This document shows, in pieces, positions 26,370 through 35,658 of a DNA stretch of 64,000 nt (the first letter of the stretch is position 1; every line of letters begins with the position of its first letter). The notes beneath the pieces are model-generated. The model saw only the letters and a program-made list of their open reading frames with translations, made no database searches and was not told the origin of the DNA. The DNA is from Trichothermofontia sichuanensis B231 (GTDB lineage: Bacteria; Cyanobacteriota; Cyanobacteriia; B231). Location: the NCBI RefSeq assembly GCF_026240635.1, contig NZ_CP110848.1, forward strand, positions 3,987,741-4,051,740. Direction: 5' to 3'. A program made the position numbers and the translations under genes.

Positions 26370-27116
26370 CTATCGTTGCTCTAACTGTTTTTCCCACTGT
26401 TCATGGTTAGCCTTAGCGGTTTTTACCAGTGGTGAGCGGATGAGGATTTGGGAAACAGTCCAGTTTAGCAGTGACATGGGAAAGCGCAGGGGACGGGCGA
26501 TGTCGAGGAACAGGACAACTCGGTAGTCATCTGTTTCATTCCATACTTCATGGTAGAAGGTGTCATCAAACAATAGGCATTTTCCTTCTTCCCAATAGGC
26601 GATTTGATCAGCCACGCGAATACGGCAGGCTTCTCTGGGTTCGGGTACTTTCAAGGCAAGATGACAGCGGATCAAGCCTTTATGTTTACCTCGATGCTCA
26701 GGAATGTGTTTGCCCGGAGCCAGAATTGAAAAGAAGGCAACTTTGAGGCCGGGAATGGATTGGAGGATCTTCCAGGTTTCGGGGCAGCGATCGCAGTTGG
26801 TTTGGGCTACATAGCCAAAGGCACAAAAGTAGTAGGTTTTCCAGCGATCGTCTTGGGTAAGGCGGGACTGACGGGGCATAATGTCCTGGAAATTGGGCAG
26901 GCGATCAACATCTTGCAGGATTTGATCGAGTTCCTGGCGAATCACCTGCCAGTTTGCCTCTAAGGAGTTGACCCAGGGGAATTGTTCACGGGTGAAAAAG
27001 GCAGAATCGCCAACTAAGGATGCATTCGCTGCCCACTGCTCTAGTTTCTGCCCTAATGAGCTAGTCACGAACGTCGTAATCAGATCCTTCACAGTCACTC
27101 CTGGGTCAACACCCAC
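26370..27116 (-). CDS. aspartyl/asparaginyl beta-hydroxylase domain protein
   Basis: 248 residues. The double-stranded beta-helix core is visible: FFSILAPGKHIPEHRGKHKG with candidate metal-binding His, RCHLALKVPEP, then LLFDDTFYHEVWNETDDYRV. These match the 2-oxoglutarate/Fe(II)-dependent hydroxylase family that modifies Asp/Asn (or lipid) substrates. Residues 1-25 may form an amphipathic helix. The substrate is unknown. It is convergent with the RRM gene. Confidence 0.85.
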   Translation of the reverse strand: MGVDPGVTVKDLITTFVTSSLGQKLEQWAANASLVGDSAFFTREQFPWVNSLEANWQVIRQELDQILQDVDRLPNFQDIMPRQSRLTQDDRWKTYYFCAFGYVAQTNCDRCPETWKILQSIPGLKVAFFSILAPGKHIPEHRGKHKGLIRCHLALKVPEPREACRIRVADQIAYWEEGKCLLFDDTFYHEVWNETDDYRVVLFLDIARPLRFPMSLLNWTVSQILIRSPLVKTAKANHEQWEKQLEQR

Positions 27117-27170
27117 GCTAATCTGGATAATGCAGGCATGATTATAACTTCAGAGCCTGCCAGCACTGAG

Positions 27171-27273
27171 TATAGTTATTTCAGATTAGAAAGAGATGTC
27201 TAAGCCCCTCTCCTCCTGGGGGAGAGGGGTTGGGGGTGAGGGGGCTGTTTCAGCCTAAATTGCAATGACTATA
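27171..27273. mobile_element. family-1 MITE-like element, copy 3
   Basis: Ends are TATAGTTATTTCAGATTAGA and, read inward from the other side, TATAGTCATTGCAATTTAGG: 15 of 20 positions agree. Interior is nearly identical to the copy at 17217. It occupies most of the gap between the hydroxylase gene and crr7. Confidence 0.85.
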
Positions 27274-27466
27274 AATTCGGTCAAGGCTGTAAGTCCTTGC
27301 TGGGTGGTTGGGCGGTTGGGCGGTTTGGAGCACCTCTGGGAGGGTTTTGGTGTATCTGGTCATGGCGCGGCGATCGCTGCGTCTTGGTCAACGAGCGGCA
27401 TCCAAGGCCATTTGTGGGTCTATGGAGGGTACACTAGGGCTTACGTACCCAATTGCCATTGCCCTC

Positions 27467-27724
27467 ATGCCTGATCCCATTCTGTATCAAGAAGACTATT
27501 ACGTTGTTCTGGAGTCCGATCGTCCCGAGGAGTTTTTAACCGCCGCTGCCATGCTGGCCAAACTTGAAGCGGTACTCGCCGCTAACCCAGACCGAATTCC
27601 TGCCGATGTGCAGCGTTTCCCCACGATCGCGCAGCAGGCCCAGTACCTTTTCAATACTGCCTGCGAATTCGATCTAGGACCCGGGAAATACTTACAGTGG
27701 TATGCTGTGCGGCTGGAAAAGTAA
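27467..27724 (+). CDS. crr7: CRR7 family protein (chlororespiratory reduction 7)
   Basis: 85 residues from ATG 27467 (MPDPILYQEDYYVVLESDRP); the frame is open further upstream but that part is not family-like. The characteristic ending GKYLQWYAVRLEK and the P-ILYQEDYYVVLE start match the CRR7 family, whose plant member is needed for stability of the chloroplast NDH complex. In cyanobacteria a link with NDH-1 is inferred. Confidence 0.85.
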   Translation: MPDPILYQEDYYVVLESDRPEEFLTAAAMLAKLEAVLAANPDRIPADVQRFPTIAQQAQYLFNTACEFDLGPGKYLQWYAVRLEK

Positions 27725-27762
27725 TGGTTAGCCGTTATGCCTGATGGGACCTATTCCCTACG

Positions 27763-28041
27763 TCAGGAGCCTTCTAGGGTCTCAATCAATAAATCGACTT
27801 CCTGCTGCTTTTGCTCCAGGAAGGCTTGACAGCGTTGTAGCTGCTTCACCGCCGTTGCAAACTCGGTAAACACCTCCGCCAGATCCAACTGTCCCGACTC
27901 AATGCGGGTGACGATCGCCTCCACCTCTGCCACCGCCTCTTCATAGACCCAGCGCTCCTCACCGTCTATAAGGAGACTTCCCTGATCCAAATTGGGAGCC
28001 AAATTGGCTGCTGTCAGGGACTTTGAGAGTTTCTTTGCCAT
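27763..28041 (-). CDS. xseB: exodeoxyribonuclease VII small subunit
   Basis: 92 residues. The typical three-helix core reads [20 protein letters not shown], then [20 protein letters not shown] and a Glu/Gln-rich end. XseB binds several copies per XseA to make the single-strand-specific exonuclease VII. xseA is not adjacent here. Converges with crr7 with 38 bases between. Confidence 0.9.
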   Translation of the reverse strand: MAKKLSKSLTAANLAPNLDQGSLLIDGEERWVYEEAVAEVEAIVTRIESGQLDLAEVFTEFATAVKQLQRCQAFLEQKQQEVDLLIETLEGS

Positions 28042-28273
28042 AGTGGGTACAGGGTCGATTCTTCCCCTTTGGGAATGCTGCGCGCATACCCTGATCAGAC
28101 CACAGGGCCGCTGACCACACTGTCATTATACGGGAGGGATATCCCTTCCCAGTGGTACCTTAAGGATGCACTCAGAATGCACAGCAGTCCTGTGCCGGAT
28201 GGTGGCACGCCCGGAAACCCCTCTGAAGCCACCCTCAAACACCTAGCAAGCCCCATCGTAAGCGGTAGAACCT

Positions 28274-29041
28274 ATGGCAGATTCGCAACAACCCAATGCA
28301 CAAAAGCTTGATGCGCCTTCAGAGACGCTGCGCGAACAACCCCTCGACTATGAGGCTGCCTGGGATCAGTATGGGCAGCAGTGGCGGGAATGGTATCCCC
28401 ACCAGGCCCATGCGGGCGATGAGTGGACTGGCGAAGGGGCCGGGGCAGCGCGATCGCTGGCGGAATATGAGGCCCTGATTGAGCGGGAATTTGTTGCGCC
28501 CTATATTGCACCCACCGATACAGTGTTGGAAATTGGCGTGGGGGGCGGACGGACGGCACGCATTCTCAAGCGTTACTGCCAACATCTGGTCTGTGCCGAT
28601 ATTTCCAGCCAGATGTTGCAGGCCACCCGCGATCGCCTTGGCGAAGTGGGGGTTACCTACGTCAAGCTCGATGGCAAAACCTTGGCTGGGATTACACCGG
28701 GGTCGATCGATGTCTGCTTTTGCTATGACACGATGGTGCACCTCGAACCTCGCGATATTTTTAACTACCTGACCCAAATTCCAGCTCTGATGCGGGGCAA
28801 GCGCCTGTGCCTATTCCACCATGCCAACACGCTCAGCGAGTTAGGCTGGCAAAAATTCCTGAGCGAATGGCAATACAACCTGATGGGTCGCCGCCAGGGG
28901 ACAGCCTTCTCAGTCATGACCCCAGCAATTATGGAGCGCTTCTTGAGCCACCTGGGGTATACCGTCCAGCGTCAAGAACTGACCCTGGTACCACGGGATT
29001 GTGTCTGGATTTGCCAAGCACCTGTCTCTACCGATGCCTGA
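28274..29041 (+). CDS. class I SAM-dependent methyltransferase
   Basis: 255 residues. The SAM-binding motif VLEIGVGGGRTARIL is at about 83-97, with an acidic CADIS at the end of the second strand and DVCFCYDTMVHLEP as post-motif. The N-terminal 60 residues are acidic and Trp-rich (AAWDQYGQQWREWYPHQA). Substrate unknown. Followed by an array of GC-rich repeat cores. Confidence 0.8.
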   Translation: MADSQQPNAQKLDAPSETLREQPLDYEAAWDQYGQQWREWYPHQAHAGDEWTGEGAGAARSLAEYEALIEREFVAPYIAPTDTVLEIGVGGGRTARILKRYCQHLVCADISSQMLQATRDRLGEVGVTYVKLDGKTLAGITPGSIDVCFCYDTMVHLEPRDIFNYLTQIPALMRGKRLCLFHHANTLSELGWQKFLSEWQYNLMGRRQGTAFSVMTPAIMERFLSHLGYTVQRQELTLVPRDCVWICQAPVSTDA

Positions 29042-29098
29042 AGACCCAGGCGAGGGATACTGCCGCGTACCCTCTAAGGCAGATTGATTGCTCAGTCG

Positions 29099-29303
29099 TT
29101 AGCCCTCACCCCCAGCCCCTCTCCCAGGGCGGGCGAGGGGAGTGAAAAACTGTATCGTTCTTATTTGGATTGACCATAAGTCGTTGGCCCTCACCCCCAG
29201 CCCTCTCCCAGGGTGGGCGAGGGGAGCCAGAGCAGTCCCCCTTCGCCTACATTACCCTCACCCCCAGCTCCTCCTTCAGGGCGGGCGAGGGGAGTTGGGG
29301 AGT
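29099..29303. repeat. three successive GC-rich repeat cores (family-1 type)
   Basis: CCCTCACCCCCAGC plus CCTCTCCCAGGGCGGGCGAG occurs three times at spacings of about 85 and 75 bp. The first copy is followed by AACTGTATCGTTCTTATTTG-GATTGACCATA, the end of a family-1 element. Small frames through this array are repeat artefacts. 29042-29458 contains no gene. Confidence 0.7.
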
Positions 29304-29458
29304 GATCAAGCCCTGCCACGTACAATGTGAAGCGTACCCGTGTAGGTACAGGATGCGCACCCGTGCTGCGTACAATTGAGGATGATCAATAGAGCGATAG
29401 CCAGGGTGAAATTGGCCCTAGTGCTTAAGAGTGAATTGGTTGAGTTGGTAGGAGCGGG

Positions 29459-30406
29459 ATGGTAACAGCAAATAACCCACAGACCCAGACAGCAGCCTCC
29501 GATCAGGCCCCAGCCCTGGCGGCTTTCGATCTCAAAACCTATCTGGCCGATCGCCAGCGTCAGGTGGAAGCGGCTTTAGAACTGGCGGTGCCCCTCACCT
29601 ACCCCAACACGCTCCATGAAGCGATTCGGTACTCCCTCCTCGCGGGTGGTAAGCGCCTACGCCCAATCCTGTGTTTGGCCAGTTGCGAACTGGTGGGCGG
29701 CACGATCGCCCAGGCTATGCCCACGGCCTGCGCCCTGGAAATGATCCACACCATGTCGTTGATTCACGATGATCTCCCGGCAATGGACAACGATGACTAT
29801 CGGCGCGGTCGGCTGACCAACCACAAGGTTTATGGCGAAGCAATGGCGATCCTGGCCGGGGATGGTTTGCTGGCCCATGCGTTTGCCTGGGTGGCACAAC
29901 AAACCCAAAATGTACCGGCTGAGCGTGTGGTCGAAGTCCTAGGCCGCCTGGGGCAGGCAGCGGGCATTGGCGGGCTGGTCAGCGGTCAGGTGGTGGATCT
30001 GGAGTCCGAGGGACGCTCGGATGTCACCCTGGAAACGCTACACTACATCCACACCCATAAAACAGCCGCCCTGCTGGAAGTTTCAGTGGTTTCTGGAGCG
30101 ATTCTGGGGGGAGCCGATCGCGATACGGTCCAGCGCCTTGCCCGCTATGCCCAAAATATCGGGTTAGCGTTTCAAATTATCGACGATATCCTGGATATCA
30201 CCGCCACCCAGGAGGAACTGGGCAAATCGATCGGTAAAGATATCCGGGCGCAAAAAGTGACCTATCCCCGTCTGCTGGGACTAGAAGAATCCCAACGACA
30301 AGCGCAACAGTTAATCGATGAAGCCAAAGCCCAACTGACAGACTTTAGCCCAGCAGCCCAACCGCTCCTGGCTCTGGCCGAGTTTATTACGGCTCGTAAA
30401 CATTAA
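29459..30406 (+). CDS. crtE: geranylgeranyl diphosphate synthase
   Basis: 315 residues. First Asp-rich motif [10 protein letters not shown] begins at Asp104; second DDILD at about 241-245; GGKRLRP near 63-69 and KTAALL complete the prenyl-synthase set. The small residues before the first motif fit a C20 product. The enzyme condenses IPP with allylic diphosphates to supply carotenoids, phytol and quinones. TAGGAG lies eight bases before the ATG. The PAP2-like gene follows 84 bp later on the same strand. Confidence 0.93.
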   Translation: MVTANNPQTQTAASDQAPALAAFDLKTYLADRQRQVEAALELAVPLTYPNTLHEAIRYSLLAGGKRLRPILCLASCELVGGTIAQAMPTACALEMIHTMSLIHDDLPAMDNDDYRRGRLTNHKVYGEAMAILAGDGLLAHAFAWVAQQTQNVPAERVVEVLGRLGQAAGIGGLVSGQVVDLESEGRSDVTLETLHYIHTHKTAALLEVSVVSGAILGGADRDTVQRLARYAQNIGLAFQIIDDILDITATQEELGKSIGKDIRAQKVTYPRLLGLEESQRQAQQLIDEAKAQLTDFSPAAQPLLALAEFITARKH

Positions 30407-30490
30407 TCCTGTACGCTGGAAGTGGAGGCCGTGGGCAACCGTGCCTGTGGCCCTGGCTGGACCGCTGAACTCAGTGTGGTGAATCACTTG

Positions 30491-30949
30491 ATGGGGAGAC
30501 TGATCGAACTCAATACGCTGTTTGATAACCGGGTCTTGCTGGTGTCGTTGGTGGCCTGTTTCCTGGCTCAGGGCATTAAGTTCTTTGTGGATGTGGTCCA
30601 GCAGCGCAAGGTCAATTTCCGTGTGCTGTTTGGTAGCGGCGGGATGCCCAGTTCCCACTCAGCCCTAGTGACCGCGTTAGCCGTTGGGGTGGGTCAAACC
30701 CTGGGGTGGGATAGTCCCGAATTTGCGATCGCACTCATTTTCGCGATTATTGTCATGTACGACGCAGCAGGGGTGCGGCAGGCTGCCGGGAAGCAGGCCC
30801 GTATCCTTAACCAGATGATGGATGAATTTTTCCAAACCCACGAGTTCAGCGAAGAACGCTTGATTGAACTGCTGGGTCATACCCCATTTCAGGTGATTGT
30901 GGGTGCCCTACTGGGGGCGGTGATTTCCTGGTTCGCTGTCCCGGTTTAG
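30491..30949 (+). CDS. divergent PAP2 family membrane protein (DUF212)
   Basis: 152 residues from ATG 30491 (MGRLIELNTLFDNRVLLVSL); a longer frame to 30422 exists. The signature GSGGMPSSHSALVTALAVGV is the PAP2-like phosphatase motif of this family, followed by two hydrophobic spans and YDAAGVRQAAGKQA. Members are small membrane proteins related to acid phosphatase/haloperoxidase folds. Adjacent to crtE, a pairing seen in other cyanobacteria; a role on prenyl diphosphates is only inference. Confidence 0.85.
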   Translation: MGRLIELNTLFDNRVLLVSLVACFLAQGIKFFVDVVQQRKVNFRVLFGSGGMPSSHSALVTALAVGVGQTLGWDSPEFAIALIFAIIVMYDAAGVRQAAGKQARILNQMMDEFFQTHEFSEERLIELLGHTPFQVIVGALLGAVISWFAVPV

Positions 30950-30974
30950 CGTTTCCACGCACCCACTCAGGGCA

Positions 30975-31628
30975 TTAACTCAGTAAATTTTGATGGAACT
31001 GCTGGATATGGGCTACGATCGCCGCCCACTGTCCGGCCTCGACCCAATCAGTGGGAAATAGAGCACGGGATAGCCCAACTGCGATCGCCCCCGTCTCTAG
31101 CAATTCGCGCGCATTGGCACAGGTGACCCCTCCCGTTGGAATCAGGGGAATGTGTCCCAATGGCCCCTGAAGGCTTCGCAAATAGCTGGCCCCGCCCACC
31201 GCGTTGATTGGGAAAACCTTAACGCTACTGGCTCCCGCCTGCCAGGCTGTGATAATCTCCGTCGGCGACAGGGCACCGGGGATAATCGGAACCGCCTGGG
31301 TGACTGCCGCTTCAATTAAGACAGGATGGGTGTGGGGCGTAAAGCAAAATTGGGCACCTGCCGCGATCGCTTGGTTAAGATCTGCCAAGGATAACAGGGT
31401 ACCCGCCCCAATCCAGCAATTCGGCAGGCGATCGCGGAGTTGGGCAATCAGCACCTGCGGGCGATCGCTATTCCAAGTAATTTCAATGAACTGGAGGCCC
31501 GCCTCTGCCGCCACCTCCGCCAGTCGTAGGCCCAGGTCTAGGTTCGACACGCGGATCACGGCAATCACCCGTTGCTGTTGCAGGGGCACAAGCCAGCGTT
31601 GTGCCAGCGAGTTGGAGGGGATAGGCAT
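30975..31628 (-). CDS. eda: KDPG/KHG aldolase
   Basis: 217 residues from ATG 31628 (MPIPSNSLAQRWLVPLQQQR). Conserved elements of the class I aldolase barrel: VIAVIRV, FIEITWNS with Glu49, GAGTLL, and the Schiff-base lysine in SSVKVFP (Lys137), then IPTGGV. It cleaves 2-keto-3-deoxy-6-phosphogluconate to pyruvate and glyceraldehyde 3-phosphate (Entner-Doudoroff) or 4-hydroxy-2-oxoglutarate. Sits just downstream of a tRNA-Ser gene on the same strand. Confidence 0.9.
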   Translation of the reverse strand: MPIPSNSLAQRWLVPLQQQRVIAVIRVSNLDLGLRLAEVAAEAGLQFIEITWNSDRPQVLIAQLRDRLPNCWIGAGTLLSLADLNQAIAAGAQFCFTPHTHPVLIEAAVTQAVPIIPGALSPTEIITAWQAGASSVKVFPINAVGGASYLRSLQGPLGHIPLIPTGGVTCANARELLETGAIAVGLSRALFPTDWVEAGQWAAIVAHIQQFHQNLLS

Positions 31629-31663
31629 TAAGCAGATCCTGGAACCTATCAAGCGATGAAGAA

Positions 31664-31751
31664 CGGAGAGGGAGGGATTCGAACCCTCGTTACCCGGTTA
31701 GAGTAAACAGCATTTCCAGTGCTGCGCCTTCAACCACTCGGCCACCTCTCC
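31664..31751 (-). tRNA. trnS-GGA: tRNA-Ser (anticodon GGA)
   Basis: Read on the minus strand: acceptor GGAGAGG pairs with CCTCTCC, D-arm GCCGAGTGGTTGAAGGC, anticodon loop CTGGAAA with GGA, long variable arm as in class II tRNAs, T-arm GAGGGTTCGAATCCCTC. 88 nt with discriminator G; CCA is not encoded. Confidence 0.95.
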
Positions 31752-31950
31752 CCCTGTCAATGCCTGATTCAATAGACAAAGCCATCGATGAGCAGTCACG
31801 ATAGGCAGTATTTAATTCTATCCTAATTGGGTGTCATTAGCGCACGATAAACAAGATTGGCAAGATTTTTAGAGCTGCCCCCAGGTTCCATCTGGGTCAC
31901 CTCTCTACTCACCGCAGGCACCAGCGATGGTTGACACCCAGTCAGCGTCC

Positions 31951-33124
31951 CTAGCGTAGCTGCTCCTGGCTGGTTAAAGGCGCGTTGCTCTGCGCAAGAT
32001 CTGGTGGTGGAGGGGGTAGCTCACCAAGCAGTGTTGTTGACCGGCTGGGTTCAGTGGTCCTAGCCTCAGTATGCACCCAACCTTCAGTCAGCACCGGTTC
32101 ACGGGACCTTGCACCCGGTTCAGCAGGTTGGGTGGGCAGGGGCACAGTAAACGGCTTGCTAACCTGAACTGCTTGTACCACCAGATTTCTCTGTTGTCGT
32201 CGCAACTTGACCCAGAAATCAGAAGTTTGCTCGACAGGATCAAAGTTAACCGTGAAAACAACTTGTGGATCGGGTCGCAAACCAGAACCTGGGCAATTTG
32301 AGATTGGGGTCGATTCAGCGGCACACGGCCCACTGCCGTATCATTCACCCGTACCGTCAAGTTGGAGCGCGAGGGGACCAAGGCGGGCGAGTGCTGAAAG
32401 CGCAACAACACTTTCACCGACTGCAAATCCCACCCCTGGGGTCGAGGAAACCCCAATTGGGTTTGGGCAAATACGCCTTGTAGACGCAGACGGTTGCCGG
32501 CGGCGGCGGTTATCCTCCCCCCACTGCAGGGTGCGGGCAAAGGTATCCGGATCATCCATCCAGACAGCCCGCAGCCTGGCATAGGCTTGCCCCTCCGAAG
32601 TCGATCGCCGACGATCGGGAGTTTCCCAATCAATCACCCGATCGCAAACGCCGGGTCATCCGGTTGTGTCGCCGCCATCTGACGGTACAGCGCTAAGGCG
32701 GTGGCTGCTTCCCCCGGAATACTACTTAAGACATCCGCCGCCTCCCGCAGTAGGCTCGGATCGGGATCAGCGGCAGAATCCCTGGCGAAGAGACCGCCGG
32801 TAGGGATGGCAGGACACCCTCGGTCTCTCCGCTAATGGCCAGATCAGGGTTAGGCAGGGGGGCAGCGATCGGTAAGGTCAGCACTGCTGGAGTGACGGGT
32901 TTACCCAATGGGCCAGGGATCTCAGCGCCAGTCGGCAGAGGATGAATGCGCTGGATAAAGGGGGGCAGAGACATCTCTACAATGGCCTTCGACTCTGCTA
33001 ACGCCGAAGGCGAGCCAAGCGATACAGCCATCATCCCCACAGAATAGAAGGTAAGGGGGAGCCAGGGTTTATACACAATGGGGTAACGGGGGAAAGGTGC
33101 CATAAACAGTCCAAAGTGGGGCAA
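31951..33124 (-). pseudogene. secreted protein gene broken by about four frameshifts (BcsB-like segment)
   Basis: Coding-like sequence runs through three frames. It begins with a signal peptide (MAPFPRYPIVYKPWLPLTFY then GMMAVSLGSPSALA) and a Pro-rich part; after a shift near 32770 it reads DPSLLREAADVLSSIPGEAA; after a shift near 32645, DWETPDRRRSTSEGQAYARL; after one near 32500, LQGVFAQTQLGFPRPQGW and LRFQHSPALVPSRSNLTVRV; and after one near 32285, VVFTVNFDPVEQTSDFWVKL. The SPALVPSRSNLTVRVND part follows the pattern of BcsB-type cellulose-synthase partners, but this is weak. With several breaks this is a decayed gene rather than one sequencing error. Confidence 0.55.
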
Positions 33125-33220
33125 AGCTTACGCTAACAGCCCCCAGCCGGCGGGTAAGTGACCCTATCTATCTTAAGTAGGTAAACTTCCTACCGTTATG
33201 ACTGTCATTATTGGGATAGC

Positions 33221-33327
33221 TATGGTCAATCCAAATAAGAACGATACAGTCCCTCGCTCCCCTCTCCCAGAACGGAAGAGGGGCTGGGGGTGAGGGTGTT
33301 GTTTCAGCCTAAATTGCAATGACTATA
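33221..33327. mobile_element. family-1 MITE-like element, copy 4
   Basis: Starts TATGGTCAATCCAAATAAGA and ends AATTGCAATGACTATA, i.e. the alternative left end also seen at 2229 and 54470. Lies between the decayed gene and DUF928; the rest of 33125-33469 holds no gene. Confidence 0.8.
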
Positions 33328-33469
33328 AATCTCGCTCTGACTACCGTTATGCAACAGGAACATCACAGCACCGTAGCCAAACCCCCTGACACACCCCCCT
33401 ATCCCTCAAATAGCCCCCTCAGGTAGGAAACGCCCAAAAAGTGATAAACGCTCAAGGCGTTGAGTCAGC

Positions 33470-33994
33470 CTAGAGCTGACCCTCAAATACAGGATCATTC
33501 GGGTCGATCATTTGATTACAAATCAAACCCAACGACCAACGATACGACTGACCCGCCTCTAAGGTAACAGCGGTCTTCGGTAACGGTAACTGCGTCACAC
33601 TGGTAGCCCCGGTCGTAGGTGCTAGAGAGAACTGGGTATGGTAAAGATCATTTCCCTGCGCGTCCTCCAGCTTAACCATCGCCTGTTGGGCGGATGTAGC
33701 CGGGACTTGCACCCACAAGGTTTGAGGATCTGAATCAGCCAGCGCAACCTGAACTGGCATGAAGTCTGGAGCTGAAATCGCAGCCGCTTCAGGCGTGTGG
33801 CAGAGAAGCGCCGCCCGTCGCCCCCCACTGGAATTAGAGTTGGGGGCCTTCCGTGGCGTGAACTTGGAGGCGAATACAGGGGAAATACCCTCCCAGAACA
33901 CCCCTGTCATCACCAAATACATCACCAAATAGATGAGGGGAACAGTCTTCAACACTAGCTTTGCTTTTACTAGCTTTGCTTTTACTTGATGCAT
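33470..33994 (-). CDS. DUF928 domain protein, probably shortened at the C-terminus
   Basis: 174 residues. A hydrophobic signal anchor (LKTVPLIYLVMYLVMTGVFW) precedes the DUF928 core with ALLCHTPEAA, QTLWVQVPATS and SYRWSLGLICNQ. Members usually run on past a VEGW motif; here the frame stops right after DDPVFEGQL-like sequence (DPNDPVFEGQL). In the next frame an open stretch (SSRLTQRLERLSLFGRFLPE) follows, so a frameshift near 33475 is possible. The leader region contains two in-frame tandem duplications (VKAKL twice, YLVM twice). DUF928 genes commonly neighbour CHAT-domain genes, as here. Confidence 0.75.
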   Translation of the reverse strand: MHQVKAKLVKAKLVLKTVPLIYLVMYLVMTGVFWEGISPVFASKFTPRKAPNSNSSGGRRAALLCHTPEAAAISAPDFMPVQVALADSDPQTLWVQVPATSAQQAMVKLEDAQGNDLYHTQFSLAPTTGATSVTQLPLPKTAVTLEAGQSYRWSLGLICNQMIDPNDPVFEGQL

Positions 33995-34029
33995 CCCACC
34001 CTGACCCTCCCAACTTGAGGAACCCTAAC

Positions 34030-35409
34030 CTAGCGCCAATCACCGGCCAAAATAAAGGGTGCCCAGTAATACGGATGCTCATACGCATCACCGTACAGCA
34101 AACTCAACTGTGCCTGACGCAGGGCATTGGCCCTACTCAGTTGCTGGTGCACTAAGCCTCGATAAAAGCACGCCATCAGGTCCGCTGTTGAACGATCGTT
34201 GACCGCCCAAAGTGTTGCGACGACACTCCGAACCCCCGATCGTATGGCTAATCCTGCTAACCCGAGTGCGGCCCACTGCTCTCCAGATGCTGTTTGACAG
34301 GCACTGAGTATTAGTAACTCAATTGTAGTGGATCTACGGACATTTGCATTAAGAAATTTGCTAAAGTTAGCAGCCCTCAATTGATCATCCCAGGTCAAGA
34401 TAAACGTAGCTTCGGGGCTAGATCCGACTTGGGCATGACTGGCGATATGGACAATGGGGGCCGGCCAATCCTGCAGCGCTGCGGCCAGGGCAATTTCCGT
34501 GAATTCCGCATTGACAAGGGTGTGGGCCGGTAAAAGTGTCGTGATGGCGGCTAGTTCCGCCTCAACGGCGGGCAGGGCTGGAAACCCCTGGCGAGCTTCC
34601 GATAATCCCACTGCTAACAGGGTGACGGGGGCAAGGTTAGCCAGGGGAGTCGCCGGCAGGAGAGTCAGGCTGGGAGCTAGGGCGATCCCATATCGCTCAA
34701 TCAGGTAGTGATGCCCATCATGGAGGGCAGCCATCGGTAGATCGCGCAGGGGGCTATCCAGGGTAAAAACCAGGGTCTGAATCTGTGCCTGTGTGAGAGC
34801 AGGTTCCAGGGGACGCAGCAGCCAGTCATAGATCTGTTGGCTGGCTTGAAGACGCAGGGCATTGGGATAGACCGGATGCAAGGATTGGCGGAACTGACGC
34901 AGGGTAGCCATCACTTGGGCCTGGGGTTGCGCGATCGCATGATAGGCCAAGGGCTGATCCGGAATGGCAGCGATTACGGCCAACCGATCGGGTAAGACGA
35001 TCGGGTAGATAATGGCCGCCGTTGGATCCAGTTCGGTAACGGCTTGGGGACGGCTGGCAGAGGTCCCTCCTGGAACTTGGGTAGCCAAGGCAGTTTGCTG
35101 CAAGCCGGCGAGTTTCGTGATCGCCTGTCTCAGGTGTGCTTGACTCGGTGTTTCGGTTTGAAGTAAGGCCGCGATCGCCTGGCGAAGGGGGATTTCCGCG
35201 GCTGGGAAAGGCGTCGACAGTGGCGGTGGGGCAGGAGCAGTCGCGAGCGTCTGACTGGATAACATACCCAGGCTAAGACCTAGGACGAACCAACCTGCCA
35301 GTAAGTGCGCCGTGAGTTGCGCCGTCAACACGGGTGCAGCGAAGCGTCGCCGCACGCTTGGTCGTACAGTTAGGCGCACGGTTGATCGTTGCCGGTCGAA
35401 CACGCCCAT
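34030..35409 (-). CDS. CHAT domain protein (caspase-like peptidase fold)
   Basis: 459 residues from ATG 35409 (MGVFDRQRSTVRLTVRPSVR), preceded by a G-rich site; the frame is open to 35490. A signal anchor (LLAGWFVLGLSLGMLSSQ) is followed by an Ala/Pro-rich region and the CHAT domain: catalytic His in VHIASHAQ and Cys in LSACQTASGEQW, then SVVATLWAVND. The usual long TPR array in front of cyanobacterial CHAT domains is missing, so this is a short, exported or membrane-tethered form. It and DUF928 form a same-strand pair with 35 bases between. Confidence 0.87.
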   Translation of the reverse strand: MGVFDRQRSTVRLTVRPSVRRRFAAPVLTAQLTAHLLAGWFVLGLSLGMLSSQTLATAPAPPPLSTPFPAAEIPLRQAIAALLQTETPSQAHLRQAITKLAGLQQTALATQVPGGTSASRPQAVTELDPTAAIIYPIVLPDRLAVIAAIPDQPLAYHAIAQPQAQVMATLRQFRQSLHPVYPNALRLQASQQIYDWLLRPLEPALTQAQIQTLVFTLDSPLRDLPMAALHDGHHYLIERYGIALAPSLTLLPATPLANLAPVTLLAVGLSEARQGFPALPAVEAELAAITTLLPAHTLVNAEFTEIALAAALQDWPAPIVHIASHAQVGSSPEATFILTWDDQLRAANFSKFLNANVRRSTTIELLILSACQTASGEQWAALGLAGLAIRSGVRSVVATLWAVNDRSTADLMACFYRGLVHQQLSRANALRQAQLSLLYGDAYEHPYYWAPFILAGDWR

Positions 35410-35508
35410 GTCCCTACCCCCCCTCTTGTTTGAGAGCGTTCCCATCGGCAAAAGCTGCTTTATTGAACTGATGGTACATAGATTGGGCATAGATACATAG
35501 ATTGCACA

Positions 35509-35658
35509 TACAGCCTTTACCTAATTTACTCAGTACACCGTTAAGGTTTGGATCTGGAGCCGACCGGCAGCCCTCATCCCCTTCACCCCTTCGCCCACAA
35601 GGGGTGAAGGGGAGCCGGATTTTCAAGTCCCTCGCCTGCCTTGGGAGGCCGAGGGGGA
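35509..35658. mobile_element. family-2 MITE-like element, truncated copy 3
   Basis: Starts TACAGCCTTTACCTAATTTA, continues through ACCGTTAAGGTTTGGATCTG and two cores, and stops at the end of the amylase gene without the right terminus. Part may have been lost or replaced. Confidence 0.7.

Noticed and set aside
28807-29379. frames rich in PHPQPLSQGGRGE
   Set aside because: Translation of the GC-rich repeat cores; the same peptide appears from any repeat copy.
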